Below are positions 17,858 to 26,042 of a stretch of 64,000 bases of DNA, piece after piece. Position numbers and translations under genes: made by a program. How positions within the stretch are numbered: position 1 is the first letter of the stretch; each line of letters opens with the position of its first letter. The DNA is from CAYVBJ01 sp964449075 (GTDB lineage Bacteria > Bacteroidota > Rhodothermia > Balneolales > Balneolaceae). Below the pieces are notes generated by a model, which was not told the DNA's origin, searched no databases, and saw nothing but the letters and a program-made list of their open reading frames with translations. The stretch covers positions 62,001 to 126,000 of the forward strand of contig CAYVBJ010000005.1 of assembly GCA_964449075.1 (NCBI GenBank), read 5' to 3'.

Positions 17858-19144
17858 CTAATTGGTTTTGATGTAATTAAGCGGTTTGCCATTGCGTATT
17901 ACGGTCGATATTTGCAAAGTGTTTTGAATATCTTCCACCGGATTTTTATCCATGATTACCAGATCAGCAGCTTTACCTTCTGCTATGCTCCCATATTTGT
18001 CGGTAATGTTGAAATAAACAGCAGGATTATAAGTAGCCATTTTGAGGACGTCGTAATTATTAACCCCTATTTGAGATAGCAGGTGCATTTCCTCATGAAA
18101 GCTGTATCCGGGATAGACAAAAGCCATTCCTCCAAAATCGCTGCCGATAAGAAGAGGAAGGTCTTTCTGATAAAACAGTTTGACTAACTCTTTTTGTTCT
18201 GAGAATATGGATATCAACTCCCTCAGTTTGTTTGGATTTGAGCCTACACCTTCTCGATTTTCTTTAGCCCGTTGCCACTCCTCCCGGAGATTATTATCTA
18301 TTTTATTATACAAGGGATGAGATAGATCCTGCCCTTCGGCTATTTGTACCTTTCTTTGGTATATAACCAATGTTGGACAAAACCAAGCATTACTCTTTTT
18401 TGCTGCTGTAATAAAACTTTTCAACTCGGCTGAATCAGAACGAATGTCTTCAATTCGGTTCAGATGTTCAAAGCTTTTATAACCTAGCTGGGCTGCTTGA
18501 GTTGGAGTAATGTATTCTGAAACATGTCCGGCTATTGGAATATTGTTATCCTGGCTGTATGCAGAAATCCTTTTTAAAATGTTTTCAGGAAGAAGTGAGT
18601 ATACTTTGTAGAAATCTACTTTGTTATAGAGACTATCTAAAATTTGGTCAACATTTTCGTCGGTAATCGCTTCGCTAAAATCAGGGTGAATTGGATTGCT
18701 TCCATCTAACAATGGTCCTGGCCCATATAACTTTGGCCCAGATGTCGGATTTGTCTTGATTTGTGCTTTAAATATGTTAAGTATATTTGCATCCCCTCCC
18801 ATATCACGGACTCCAGTAATACCGTATGATAATAAAACAGGAAATACCGACTTGTCTAAGTCACCTTTCCAGGTTACATGTGTGTGCATATTCCAAAAAC
18901 CGCTCAGAACATATTTGCCGGTTCCATCAATTATGGAATCAGCAACCATATCTTCTACATTTTCCACCGATGTAAAGATTTCTGCAATAATGCCATCCCT
19001 AATGAAAATCGTTTGATCGGGTATAATTTGATGATCGACTGGGTCAATGATATTGATATTAGTAATTATAATATCAGAGTTATCAACTTGCCTGGTGCAA
19101 GCAAAGAGTAAAAAAACAAAAACTATTCGAACGAGAAGTTTCAT
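17858..19144 (-). CDS. Amidohydrolase-family lipoprotein
   Basis: A 428-residue metal-dependent hydrolase with an exported lipoprotein signal (VFLLFACTRQ, Cys16). The amidohydrolase motif is visible as FWNMHTHVTW, and later His residues appear in PIAGHVSEY and SFEHLNRIED. The metal-binding Asp region is LLIGSDFGG and the C-terminal YGSIAEGKAADLVIMDKNP is typical of the imidazolonepropionase/prolidase-like branch. Its substrate, perhaps a peptide or cyclic amide, is unknown. It is the longest gene of the accessory stretch and is bounded downstream by a 149-nt spacer and upstream by attC-like site B. Confidence 0.88.
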   Translation of the reverse strand: MKLLVRIVFVFLLFACTRQVDNSDIIITNINIIDPVDHQIIPDQTIFIRDGIIAEIFTSVENVEDMVADSIIDGTGKYVLSGFWNMHTHVTWKGDLDKSVFPVLLSYGITGVRDMGGDANILNIFKAQIKTNPTSGPKLYGPGPLLDGSNPIHPDFSEAITDENVDQILDSLYNKVDFYKVYSLLPENILKRISAYSQDNNIPIAGHVSEYITPTQAAQLGYKSFEHLNRIEDIRSDSAELKSFITAAKKSNAWFCPTLVIYQRKVQIAEGQDLSHPLYNKIDNNLREEWQRAKENREGVGSNPNKLRELISIFSEQKELVKLFYQKDLPLLIGSDFGGMAFVYPGYSFHEEMHLLSQIGVNNYDVLKMATYNPAVYFNITDKYGSIAEGKAADLVIMDKNPVEDIQNTLQISTVIRNGKPLNYIKTN

Positions 19145-19164
19145 CTTTCAGAAATATTTAGCCG

Positions 19165-19250
19165 CCTAACGGCTTAAGCAGCGCGACTAAGTTCTTGAAT
19201 GTAAGCAACCAAACGCAAACACGTCCGGTTGATTTGCGTTGTGTGTGCCC
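19165..19250. repeat. attC-like site B (degenerate)
   Basis: The left arm CCTAACGGCTTAAGCAGCGCGACTAAG parallels that of site A (TAACG, then GCGACTAAG), but is longer. The core CGCAAACACGTCCGGTTG matches site A at 15871-15887. It contains a strong hairpin of AACGCAAA (19212-19219) with TTTGCGTT (19233-19240). The right terminus is less clear than in sites A and C. It lies between the amidohydrolase start and the stop of the next minus-strand gene. Confidence 0.35.
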
Positions 19251-19445
19251 GGCATGGGCGCCTTGACTTACTCTAATGTAAGCCATATTTCTTGAGGGTG
19301 AAAGTCTCTTATGGGCAGGAGTGACGACTTGAACCATTATCGCCAGCCGGTGAAAAGAGCGGTTGAAGTTGATGGTAGGTTTGATAGGCGCACTCCGCTC
19401 AATCCTGGGCGGAGTCGCCTACTCGATTGGCAACAGGCATATCTT
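19251..19445. other. Non-coding remainder between site B and the next gene
   Basis: No gene is seen here. The sequence contains GGCGGAGTCGCCTACTCGATTGG-like short inverted motifs but no recognisable family. Confidence 0.4.
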
Positions 19446-19970
19446 TTAGTTGTTTTCATTTAATGAATCCACAGATTTGGCATCATATTCAATTGCCAAA
19501 TTATTGTCTTTCAGTAATTGAAAAATTTCTTCTTGAAAAGATTGTGTAAACTGCTTGTTTTTGTTGATCCACATCTTTTTAGCAGGTGTACTATTCGTCA
19601 ACAAATCATTAATAATAACCCTATACCTAGCCCAAGTCTCAGGCTCTAGCAGTTCTTGTTCAAATTGATAGAATGCATTTTCAAATAATCTGAAAGCAAC
19701 ATGCTGTTGAGAAACTAATTGATTCATTTCTAATGTTGATAATCCAATTTCACTATCATACTTGTATGAAGCCACAGCCACGATACTGTTGTCTAAATAT
19801 GTCTTTAAATAGTCAATATCGTTGTCAGCAATGGATTGCCTTATCGCAGCTTGAGTTGCTTTTGTATTCTGATTTACTTGAACACCCACATAAATTAATG
19901 ATATTACAACTGCTAGTGCGCTTATAATTTCGGATACTTTTGAAAATGTGGATAAATTATGTTTTTCCAT
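19446..19970 (-). CDS. Hypothetical protein with one N-terminal transmembrane helix
   Basis: A 174-residue protein that starts MEKHNLSTFSKVSEIISALA and contains one transmembrane helix (about residues 13-33, ALAVVISLIYVGVQVNQNT). A charged, helical cytosolic or periplasmic domain with no known motif follows. The SEIISALAVVISLIYVGVQV type of N-terminus recurs in many marine bacterial orphan proteins. The start is set at 19970 because the longer frame would run through attC-like site C. Function unknown. Confidence 0.65.
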   Translation of the reverse strand: MEKHNLSTFSKVSEIISALAVVISLIYVGVQVNQNTKATQAAIRQSIADNDIDYLKTYLDNSIVAVASYKYDSEIGLSTLEMNQLVSQQHVAFRLFENAFYQFEQELLEPETWARYRVIINDLLTNSTPAKKMWINKNKQFTQSFQEEIFQLLKDNNLAIEYDAKSVDSLNENN

Positions 19971-19997
19971 GATTTGTGCTTGTTGCCAACATTGGCA

Positions 19998-20084
19998 TAT
20001 AACGTTCTTGCGGTTGTGTGGCGGGGCTGGATAAAACCCGCCGGTCTGCCAGCCGAACACCGTCCGCACGAACCGCTGGTTATG
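19998..20084. repeat. attC-like inverted-repeat site C
   Basis: An 87-bp imperfect palindrome. The outer arms are TATAACG (19998-20004) and GTTATG (20079-20084); the inner arms are GCGGTT (20010-20015) and AACCGC (20071-20076). Internal stems are GGCGGG (20020-20025) with CCCGCC (20037-20042) and GGCTGG with CCAGCC. It starts 8 bp past the higA stop codon, the position expected for the attC of a higBA cassette, and shares GCTGGTTATG with site A. Confidence 0.55.
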
Positions 20085-20092
20085 TTTTGAAT

Positions 20093-20374
20093 TTACTGAA
20101 TTTCGAGCTTAACCTTCTTGCCCAAAGCCTTCGCATACTTCGTAAGGGTACTGAGCTTGATGTCCTCGGCATGATTTTCCATTCTGGAAATCACGGATTT
20201 TGTTGTGTTCAACTTCTCGGCAACATCCGCTTGGGTTGCTCCAATATTTTCTCGAGCCTGACGAAGAATAACACCAATTTTAAAGTTCAGATATCCTTCT
20301 TCAAAATTTTCGGCAAACTCCGGACTTTCCGCTTTTTTATGATCAATAAAAATTTCTAAATCGTCTTTTTTCAT
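20093..20374 (-). CDS. higA: HigA-family antitoxin (XRE HTH), intact
   Basis: A 93-residue antitoxin. The C-terminal half is an XRE-type helix-turn-helix (ILRQARENIGATQADVAEKL, then TTKSVISRMEN) and ends LGKKVKLEIQ. Antitoxins of this type bind and neutralise the partner mRNA interferase and repress their own operon. Its ATG overlaps the toxin stop codon (ATGA), as in other toxin-first higBA pairs. The frame is intact although the partner toxin is interrupted, so it may act only as an autorepressor or an anti-addiction module. Confidence 0.88.
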   Translation of the reverse strand: MKKDDLEIFIDHKKAESPEFAENFEEGYLNFKIGVILRQARENIGATQADVAEKLNTTKSVISRMENHAEDIKLSTLTKYAKALGKKVKLEIQ

Positions 20375-20721
20375 TTTCTTTTCCTCCGGTAATAATCTCG
20401 TTTCCGCTCTTCAGCGGTTTCAATTTCCTGCCTGGGAACTTTGTTGGTCTTTTTGGCAAACCCTCTAGTTAAAACGATTAACTCCGGTCCATCGAAGAAA
20501 CCGAGCAATCGAAACGTGTTATTTCCAATCGTAGCACGGACTTCCTAATTGTCATCCGTGCTTTTGAGCTTTTTCAGGTACTGCGTTGGCAACTGTTCCA
20601 GATCTCGAACCACACGTAATATCCAGGCAACCTTTTTGGATTGCTTATCGGGAAGATCGCTTAAGAAATCTTCCACCGGACAATTACCGGATTCGGTTCT
20701 GTAGAACTTTATAATGCGCAT
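20371..20721 (-). pseudogene. higB: HigB-like (RelE/Gp49 type) toxin interrupted by in-frame TAG
   Basis: Read on the minus strand from ATG 20721, the 117-codon frame encodes a RelE/Gp49-like toxin: FYRTESGNCPVEDFLSDLP, then KKVAWILRVVRDLEQLP. An in-frame TAG at 20545-20547 falls where the family normally has Trp (the LWEVR motif; TGG to TAG), and the frame continues correctly with EVRATIGNNTFRLLGFF, LTRGFAKKTNKVP and a basic tail. Without suppression the product would end near residue 59 and lack most of the catalytic surface. Gene order (toxin first, 4-base overlap with higA) is otherwise intact. Confidence 0.8.
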
Positions 20722-20821
20722 AAACTAAAGTTAGCATAAATGCGAACATTGTCAAGAAATAATACAAAAATGGTACTGCGAAATTTTTAAAGTGGAGAGT
20801 ACTGATTGAAAAACATAACAT

Positions 20822-21030
20822 ATAATTCCACGACAAACTGTTTTCAGCGTTGCCTGTCGCAGAATATCCGTTTCCGTTACTATTTGCAAATAAACCACTC
20901 AGAGTATGAATGTTTATCAGTAAATAAGAAAAGTATATTCCGGGGAGACTATCAGAAAAAGAAATTGAATCCTTATGGATGGAATTTATCAGAAGACCGG
21001 AGTTATATCTGATATTTGAAACGGAGCTGC
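20822..21030 (+). repeat. 209-bp dispersed direct repeat, copy 2
   Basis: Second copy of the block at 17166-17374, same orientation, 8 mismatches and no gaps. It lies upstream of the higBA pair and 160 bp from the 3' end of tRNA-Gly. The rest of 20722-21140 shows no gene. Confidence 0.85.
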
Positions 21031-21140
21031 CTTTACACTCAAAAGGGTTTAAGACATAATAATAAAGAGGGGGGTAAAACGCACTGTCTTATTACTCACT
21101 TGTAACCGAAAAAGAAATCAAAATACTTTGCTGAAAAAGA

Positions 21141-21181
21141 AAAGCCTTACAAATCTATAAACTTTTGACTTACAAGGCTTT
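21141..21181 (-). terminator. Terminator-like hairpin downstream of tRNA-Gly
   Basis: AAAGCCTT (21141-21148) pairs perfectly with AAGGCTTT (21174-21181). On the minus strand a T-rich stretch follows, so it can terminate the tRNA transcript. The long loop lowers confidence. Confidence 0.55.
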
Positions 21182-21189
21182 AAAAACCG

Positions 21190-21261
21190 AGCGGGAAACG
21201 AGATTCGAACTCGCGACCCCCACCTTGGCAAGGTGGTGCTCTACCACTGAGCTATTCCCGC
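21190..21261 (-). tRNA. tRNA-Gly (anticodon GCC)
   Basis: On the minus strand the sequence folds as a full cloverleaf: acceptor GCGGGAA with TTCCCGC, D-arm AGCTCAGTGGTAGAGCA, anticodon loop TTGCCAA (GCC, Gly), T-arm GGGTTCGAATCTC-like (GTTCGAATC). The discriminator base is U, usual for bacterial tRNA-Gly. CCA is not encoded. Its 3' end faces the accessory stretch, making it a candidate integration landmark. Confidence 0.96.
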
Positions 21262-21344
21262 TAAAGAATCACAAGATAAAACGTTTCGGGGAATCTTATC
21301 AACTCTTTTTTAAAAATTTCCTGAAGTCTGCCGTAAAGGGAGTT

Positions 21345-22895
21345 TCACCCTTTGGATTTTCTGCTGACAACCGGGATAATGATACCCGCCACGGCACCGG
21401 CAACCATAAGCCAGTTAAACCAGTCTCCGTAAACTGCATAAAACGTGAGGTCATCGGAGGGATAAACATTATAGGTAAATCCTGTTCGCTCCCAGTAGCT
21501 GGTTTCAACATGTATCTCTCCATCCGGCGCTATGATTCCTGAAATACCGTTATTTGCACTTCTCACGATCCATCGCCTGAATTCAAGAGCACGTAGCCTG
21601 GCGTAGGCAAAGTGCTGAACATGTCCGCTCGTATCACCCCACCAGCCGTCGTTGGTTATGATGGTGATGAAATCCGCGCCATTCACAACAAATTGGCGTA
21701 CCCAGCCCGGAAAAACGGAATCGTAACAGATAAGAGCGGTGGTTTTATATCCGTTGATTTCAAAAAGTGTCGGATCTGAGCCTTTGCCATATCCCATCAG
21801 GTCCGGCCAGTCGACCCAGCCTGCTTGATCAATGGAATGGAAAAAGTTAACGAAAGGGAAACGCTCCACGATCGGAACCAGCCTTCCTTTTTCATAGACC
21901 TCGTTTGGTTGCCCGGGGCGGTAGAGGAATGCGGCGTTATAGACATTGTAAGGCCCGCTGGAGTTCGTGCCGCGTGTCAGGGCGGGAGCAGTTTCTTCAG
22001 GATAATATTTTACATACCCGCTTCCGGTGATCAGGGTGGTTTCCCAGTTTGAAAGAGAATCTTTAATGATGGATCCTGTTGATGACTCAAGAGTAAGCAC
22101 GGTTTCAGTAGAATTTTCGGGCCAGATAATCACGCTTGTCTTTTCTGTTCGTGTGGAGTCGCTCAGTGACAGGTTGGCCGAAAGCAGTTCTGAATAGCTG
22201 GGATATCCGCCAAGATCAAGATAGGAATCGAGGTTGGGCTGAATCACAGCTACTTCCACCGGATCTCCGCTTGCTTCGGTATCGTAGTAGAGGATGCTTA
22301 AAAGAGAGAAGACGGGGAAGATCAGAAAAAGTACAACAGCCCGGATCAGCAGAGGTCTTGAAAATTCGCGTATGCTGTAATAGAAAATGGCAGAGGATAA
22401 AACGACCCAAAAAGAGATGCCCAGGTAGCCGGTTACAGAAATATACTGAACGGCATCAGGGAAATTTGCCCATCCGTTACCGAGAGCCAGCCATGTCCAC
22501 GAGAGATCCCAGTTGTGATGCAGGAATTCATAAGCACCCCATAAACCGGCGATGAGCAGAGAGGAAAAGAGCGGCTTCAGGTCAGAGTAGAGAAGTTGCC
22601 GAATAAACAGAAACGGGATAACCATCAGCAGGCTGTTCGCCAAAATGGCGGCCACGCCCCCTGCAACGGTTGCAAATGTGAGCCAGTATGTGGCAATGAT
22701 ATTCCAGATGATGAACGCCGGGTAGAGATGTATAACAGCCTGCCGGCCGGTATTGCTCAGTTCTGCCACTCTCAGTAAAAAAATAAATGCCGGAATTTGG
22801 GCAATCGCAAGATCAAATGGCGGAAACGAAACTCCAAGGAGTAAGCTTGCTGTAACTGACAGGGGCCACGGGCGATTCCAAAAATGTTTTCTCAT
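21345..22895 (-). CDS. lnt: Apolipoprotein N-acyltransferase
   Basis: Inner-membrane enzyme that adds the third acyl chain to lipoprotein N-termini. At 516 residues it has six to eight N-terminal helices (SFPPFDLA and ATYWLTFA are typical), then a nitrilase-type catalytic domain. The Glu-Lys-Cys triad is intact: Glu260 in IIWPENSTE, Lys336 in YEKGRLVPIVERFP and Cys390 in ALICYDSVFP. TNDGWWGDT is also conserved. It is consistent with the many lipoproteins encoded in this window. It reads toward tRNA-Gly and lies downstream of rsmI on the same strand. Confidence 0.97.
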   Translation of the reverse strand: MRKHFWNRPWPLSVTASLLLGVSFPPFDLAIAQIPAFIFLLRVAELSNTGRQAVIHLYPAFIIWNIIATYWLTFATVAGGVAAILANSLLMVIPFLFIRQLLYSDLKPLFSSLLIAGLWGAYEFLHHNWDLSWTWLALGNGWANFPDAVQYISVTGYLGISFWVVLSSAIFYYSIREFSRPLLIRAVVLFLIFPVFSLLSILYYDTEASGDPVEVAVIQPNLDSYLDLGGYPSYSELLSANLSLSDSTRTEKTSVIIWPENSTETVLTLESSTGSIIKDSLSNWETTLITGSGYVKYYPEETAPALTRGTNSSGPYNVYNAAFLYRPGQPNEVYEKGRLVPIVERFPFVNFFHSIDQAGWVDWPDLMGYGKGSDPTLFEINGYKTTALICYDSVFPGWVRQFVVNGADFITIITNDGWWGDTSGHVQHFAYARLRALEFRRWIVRSANNGISGIIAPDGEIHVETSYWERTGFTYNVYPSDDLTFYAVYGDWFNWLMVAGAVAGIIIPVVSRKSKG

Positions 22896-22956
22896 TACCG
22901 GGGTTTATCGGGGTTCATTTACAGTTGCCAAGATAATTTATTTTCTCTGAATCATG

Positions 22957-23637
22957 CTACTCTTTATATCCTTTGCCGGAAACGACCAGGACAAACTCAC
23001 CTTTTGGAGTATTGTTTGTCCAGTATTCGGTCAGTTCGGCAAGTGGAGCTCGTTGTACCTGTTCAAATTTCTTTGTCAGTTCACGTGCAACACAGATCAA
23101 ACGGGAGCCGCCGGCAAATTCTTGCAGTTGTTGTAAAAATTTCAAGATTTTATGCGGGCTCACATAGCAAACAACGGTTATATCCGAGTCAGCGATTTCC
23201 TTCATCCTGGTCTGTCGTCCTTTTTTGGGTGGCAGAAATCCCTCAAAAAGATAACGATCGGAGGGGAGACCGCTCGCGATGAGCGCTGTAGTGCACGCAT
23301 CAGGCCCTGGGACAACAGTTACGGTATGCCCGTTTTGATGCGCAGCACGAACAGCCAGGAAACCAGGGTCCGAGATACCCGGCATTCCTGCATCACTGAT
23401 GATCGCAATTTTCTCCCCGCTGCCAAGCAGGTTCATGATGTGCTGAACTTTTTGATGTTCATTGTGCTGATGAAACGAAAAGGTGAGTTTGTCAATTGAA
23501 TATCTTTTTAAAAGTACTGCCGATGTCCTGGTATCTTCACAGGCAATGCGATCTACTGATTTCAAGATCTCTACGGCTCGTGACGAAAAGTCATCCAGGT
23601 TCCCGATGGGTGTGGCAACGATGTATAAAGTTGACAA
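22957..23637 (-). CDS. rsmI: 16S rRNA (cytidine(1402)-2'-O)-methyltransferase RsmI
   Basis: Methylates the ribose of C1402 in the decoding centre of 16S rRNA. The 226-residue protein shows the tetrapyrrole-methylase-fold motifs LYIVATPIGNLDD, ACEDTRTS, IISDAGMPGISDPG and VVPGPDA, and FEGFLPPKKGRQ, which is specific to RsmI. It is slightly shorter than the E. coli protein (286) because it lacks the C-terminal extension, as is common in this phylum. It precedes lnt by 61 nt on the minus strand. Confidence 0.97.
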   Translation of the reverse strand: MSTLYIVATPIGNLDDFSSRAVEILKSVDRIACEDTRTSAVLLKRYSIDKLTFSFHQHNEHQKVQHIMNLLGSGEKIAIISDAGMPGISDPGFLAVRAAHQNGHTVTVVPGPDACTTALIASGLPSDRYLFEGFLPPKKGRQTRMKEIADSDITVVCYVSPHKILKFLQQLQEFAGGSRLICVARELTKKFEQVQRAPLAELTEYWTNNTPKGEFVLVVSGKGYKE

Positions 23638-23760
23638 TGATGCAGAGCTTTGTTTTTATCTTTTATGCGTTAGAAGTCAAAACTATCAAATTAGATTGTT
23701 AATTCCTTATATTTATTGGCTATGCCAAACAGAAAAAATAATTGATCAAATCAACCCGTT

Positions 23761-24147
23761 ATGAATTTTAATCCTTCAGGAATTAACCATATCACGATCC
23801 GTGTAAACAAAATTGACCGGTCACGTGATTTTTATGAAAATATACTTGGTTTTGAATTGGTCCGCCAAATGGGTCAAAGCATGGCCGTGTACAGAGTAGG
23901 AAAAGAAGATACCATTGTTATTGTTGAAGCAGAGACAAGCTACGATCCCAACTCGCGGGATTTCAGGATGGATCATTTCGGTTTTTATCTTGACAGTAAT
24001 GAGAAAGTTGATGAAATGGCCAATTATTTCAGGGAAAATGAAGTGACAATTTTAAGCGGACCGGCCAACAGAAAGAGAGGAAGGTTTGTTTTTGTTTCCG
24101 ATCCTGACGGTAACATGATTGAATTTTTTCATGAAGAAGAGAAGTAA
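23761..24147 (+). CDS. VOC/glyoxalase-family protein
   Basis: A 128-residue single-domain vicinal oxygen chelate protein with two beta-alpha-beta repeats. The metal ligands expected for the family are visible: His in INHITIRVNKIDRS, His in FRMDHFGFYL and Glu in DPDGNMIEFFHE. It resembles the lactoylglutathione lyase/FosX-type branch; the substrate cannot be told from sequence. It is divergent from rsmI and about 100 nt upstream of grpE. Confidence 0.87.
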   Translation: MNFNPSGINHITIRVNKIDRSRDFYENILGFELVRQMGQSMAVYRVGKEDTIVIVEAETSYDPNSRDFRMDHFGFYLDSNEKVDEMANYFRENEVTILSGPANRKRGRFVFVSDPDGNMIEFFHEEEK

Positions 24148-24251
24148 ACCCGCATAATTACACGAAAATTGCAAAATGTCAGCAATTCTGCTTTGTTTCA
24201 TGGATGGCATGTTATTTGCATAAATTCACATCGTAAACTTATTACCCGAAA

Positions 24252-24860
24252 ATGAGCAAAAAGAGCACGAACAATTTAGACGATTTTAAAATGAATAATA
24301 AAAATCAGGATATTGAATCACCTGATATTCAGAATAAAGAAGAACAGGAAAATTTAACCGAAGCTCAGGAAGAGATTGCGGAAGACGATCTGATTCTGGA
24401 ACAGCAAAACAGAATAGATGAACTGGAACGGGAACTTCAAGAGGCGAAAGAAGCTTCACTTCGCAGGGCGGCTGAGATGGATAACCTGCGAAAAAGATTG
24501 CACCGTGAGAAGCAGCAGATTTTTGAACAGGCAAAAATTACAGCGCTCGAAGATTTCCTTCCTGTTAATGATGACCTGATCCGAACACTGGAAGCTCTTG
24601 AAGAGTCTGATGCCGATCCGTCAATGGTGGAAGGAGTTAAATTGATTGCCAATAAATTCAATAACGTTCTGGAAAAGAAAGGTGTGGAGCGAATTGATGA
24701 GACAGGTGTGCCATTCGATGTAAACATTCACGATGCGTTATTCAGACAGAAACCGGAAGATAAATCTGTGGAGAGTGATATTGTGCTGCAGGTTGTTGAA
24801 AACGGGTATAAAATAGGCGATCGCACGATACGTCATGCAAAGGTAATAGTAAGCGAATAG
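24252..24860 (+). CDS. grpE: Nucleotide exchange factor GrpE
   Basis: Exchanges ADP for ATP on DnaK in the Hsp70 chaperone cycle. The 202-residue protein has an acidic disordered N-terminus (about residues 1-45), a long coiled coil (NRIDELERELQEAKEASLRR), the AAEMDNLRKRLHRE and LEDFLPVNDDLIR segments, and a C-terminal beta wing (VVENGYKIGDRTIRHAKVIV). An alternative ATG at 24291 would shorten the acidic tail. It stops with TAG 12 nt before dnaJ, so the two form an operon; dnaK is elsewhere. Confidence 0.97.
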   Translation: MSKKSTNNLDDFKMNNKNQDIESPDIQNKEEQENLTEAQEEIAEDDLILEQQNRIDELERELQEAKEASLRRAAEMDNLRKRLHREKQQIFEQAKITALEDFLPVNDDLIRTLEALEESDADPSMVEGVKLIANKFNNVLEKKGVERIDETGVPFDVNIHDALFRQKPEDKSVESDIVLQVVENGYKIGDRTIRHAKVIVSE

Positions 24861-24872
24861 ATCACAGTAAAC

Positions 24873-26042
24873 ATGTCAAAACGAGATTATTACGAAATAT
24901 TAGGTGTCAGTAAGTCTGCAGATGAATCTGAGATAAAAAAGGCTTACCGCAAGCTGGCGATGAAGTATCATCCGGATCGAAATAAAGGGGATGAAGAGAC
25001 AGCCCAAAAATTTAAAGAGGCGGCGGAAGCCTACGAAGTACTCCGGGATCCTCAGAAAAGACAGCGATATGATCAGTTCGGACATGCCGGAATAAATGGC
25101 GGCGCTTCAGGCGGGTTTGAAAATGCCACCTACGAAGATATATTCAGCCACTTCAGTGATGTATTTGGAGCCGATTTCTTTGGCGGTGATATATTTGGCG
25201 GCGGTCAGCGCGCACGCAGCAGGCGGAAACGGGGAACAGGCAGGCCCGGGTCCGATATGAAACTCCGGGTAGATCTGACTCTCGAAGAGATTGCATTTGG
25301 CACCGAAAAGACCCTTAAAGTTAAGAAGCGGATAAAATGTGATGAGTGCGATGGTACCGGAGCTGAAACTGAATCCGACTTCGAAACCTGCAGTACGTGC
25401 AACGGAATGGGTGAAGTGAGGCAGGTATCAAAAACCATGTTTGGTCAGTTTGTAAATGTTCAGCCGTGTCCGAATTGCCAGGGAGAGGGACGCGTAATCC
25501 GGAATAAGTGCAGCAAGTGCGGCGGAGAAGGCCGGGTGAAAGGGGAGGATAAAGTGAAAATCAATATTCCCTCTGGTGTTGCCAATGGAAATTATATCAC
25601 CATGCGGGGACAGGGAAATGCCGGTATCCGTGGCGGTGAACCCGGAAACCTGATTATCATCATCGAAGAGAAAGAGCATGAGCATTTTGAAAGGGATGGA
25701 AATGATATTTATTATGACCTGATGCTGAGTGTGCCCGATGTGATTCTGGGTACCGAAGTGGAAGTGCCTACATTGAAAGGTAAAGCTAAAGTTAAAATCG
25801 AACCAGGTACTCAGCCCGGAAAGTTATTGCGAATGAAAGAGAGAGGCATTCAGGGCCTCAACAATTCGGGTACCGGCGACCAGCTGATAAAAGTAAAAGT
25901 CTATATCCCGAAAGAGAAAGATCTCAGCGATTCGGAACGAAAGCATGTGGAAGCCCTGCGTAAAGGTGATCATTTTGATGCATCCAATGCCGAGAACCGG
26001 GAAAAAAGCTTCTTTTCCAAAATAAAAGATGTGTTTGCTTAA
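24873..26042 (+). CDS. dnaJ: Chaperone protein DnaJ
   Basis: Type I Hsp40 co-chaperone of 389 residues. The J domain with HPD (MKYHPDRNKG, residues about 4-70) is followed by a Gly/Phe-rich region with FGADFFGGDIFGGGQ, then four CxxCxGxG zinc repeats (CDECDGTG, CSTCNGMG, CPNCQGEG, CSKCGGEG) near residues 145-215, and two C-terminal beta domains (MRGQGNAGIRGG, LVLSVPDV-like). All domains are intact. It is co-transcribed with grpE. Confidence 0.98.
   Translation: MSKRDYYEILGVSKSADESEIKKAYRKLAMKYHPDRNKGDEETAQKFKEAAEAYEVLRDPQKRQRYDQFGHAGINGGASGGFENATYEDIFSHFSDVFGADFFGGDIFGGGQRARSRRKRGTGRPGSDMKLRVDLTLEEIAFGTEKTLKVKKRIKCDECDGTGAETESDFETCSTCNGMGEVRQVSKTMFGQFVNVQPCPNCQGEGRVIRNKCSKCGGEGRVKGEDKVKINIPSGVANGNYITMRGQGNAGIRGGEPGNLIIIIEEKEHEHFERDGNDIYYDLMLSVPDVILGTEVEVPTLKGKAKVKIEPGTQPGKLLRMKERGIQGLNNSGTGDQLIKVKVYIPKEKDLSDSERKHVEALRKGDHFDASNAENREKSFFSKIKDVFA

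Noticed and set aside
20545..20547. Amber codon recoding in the accessory stretch
   Set aside because: TAG is used as a normal stop elsewhere in the window (grpE ends in TAG at 24858-24860) and no suppressor tRNA is visible, so nonsense mutation is simpler.
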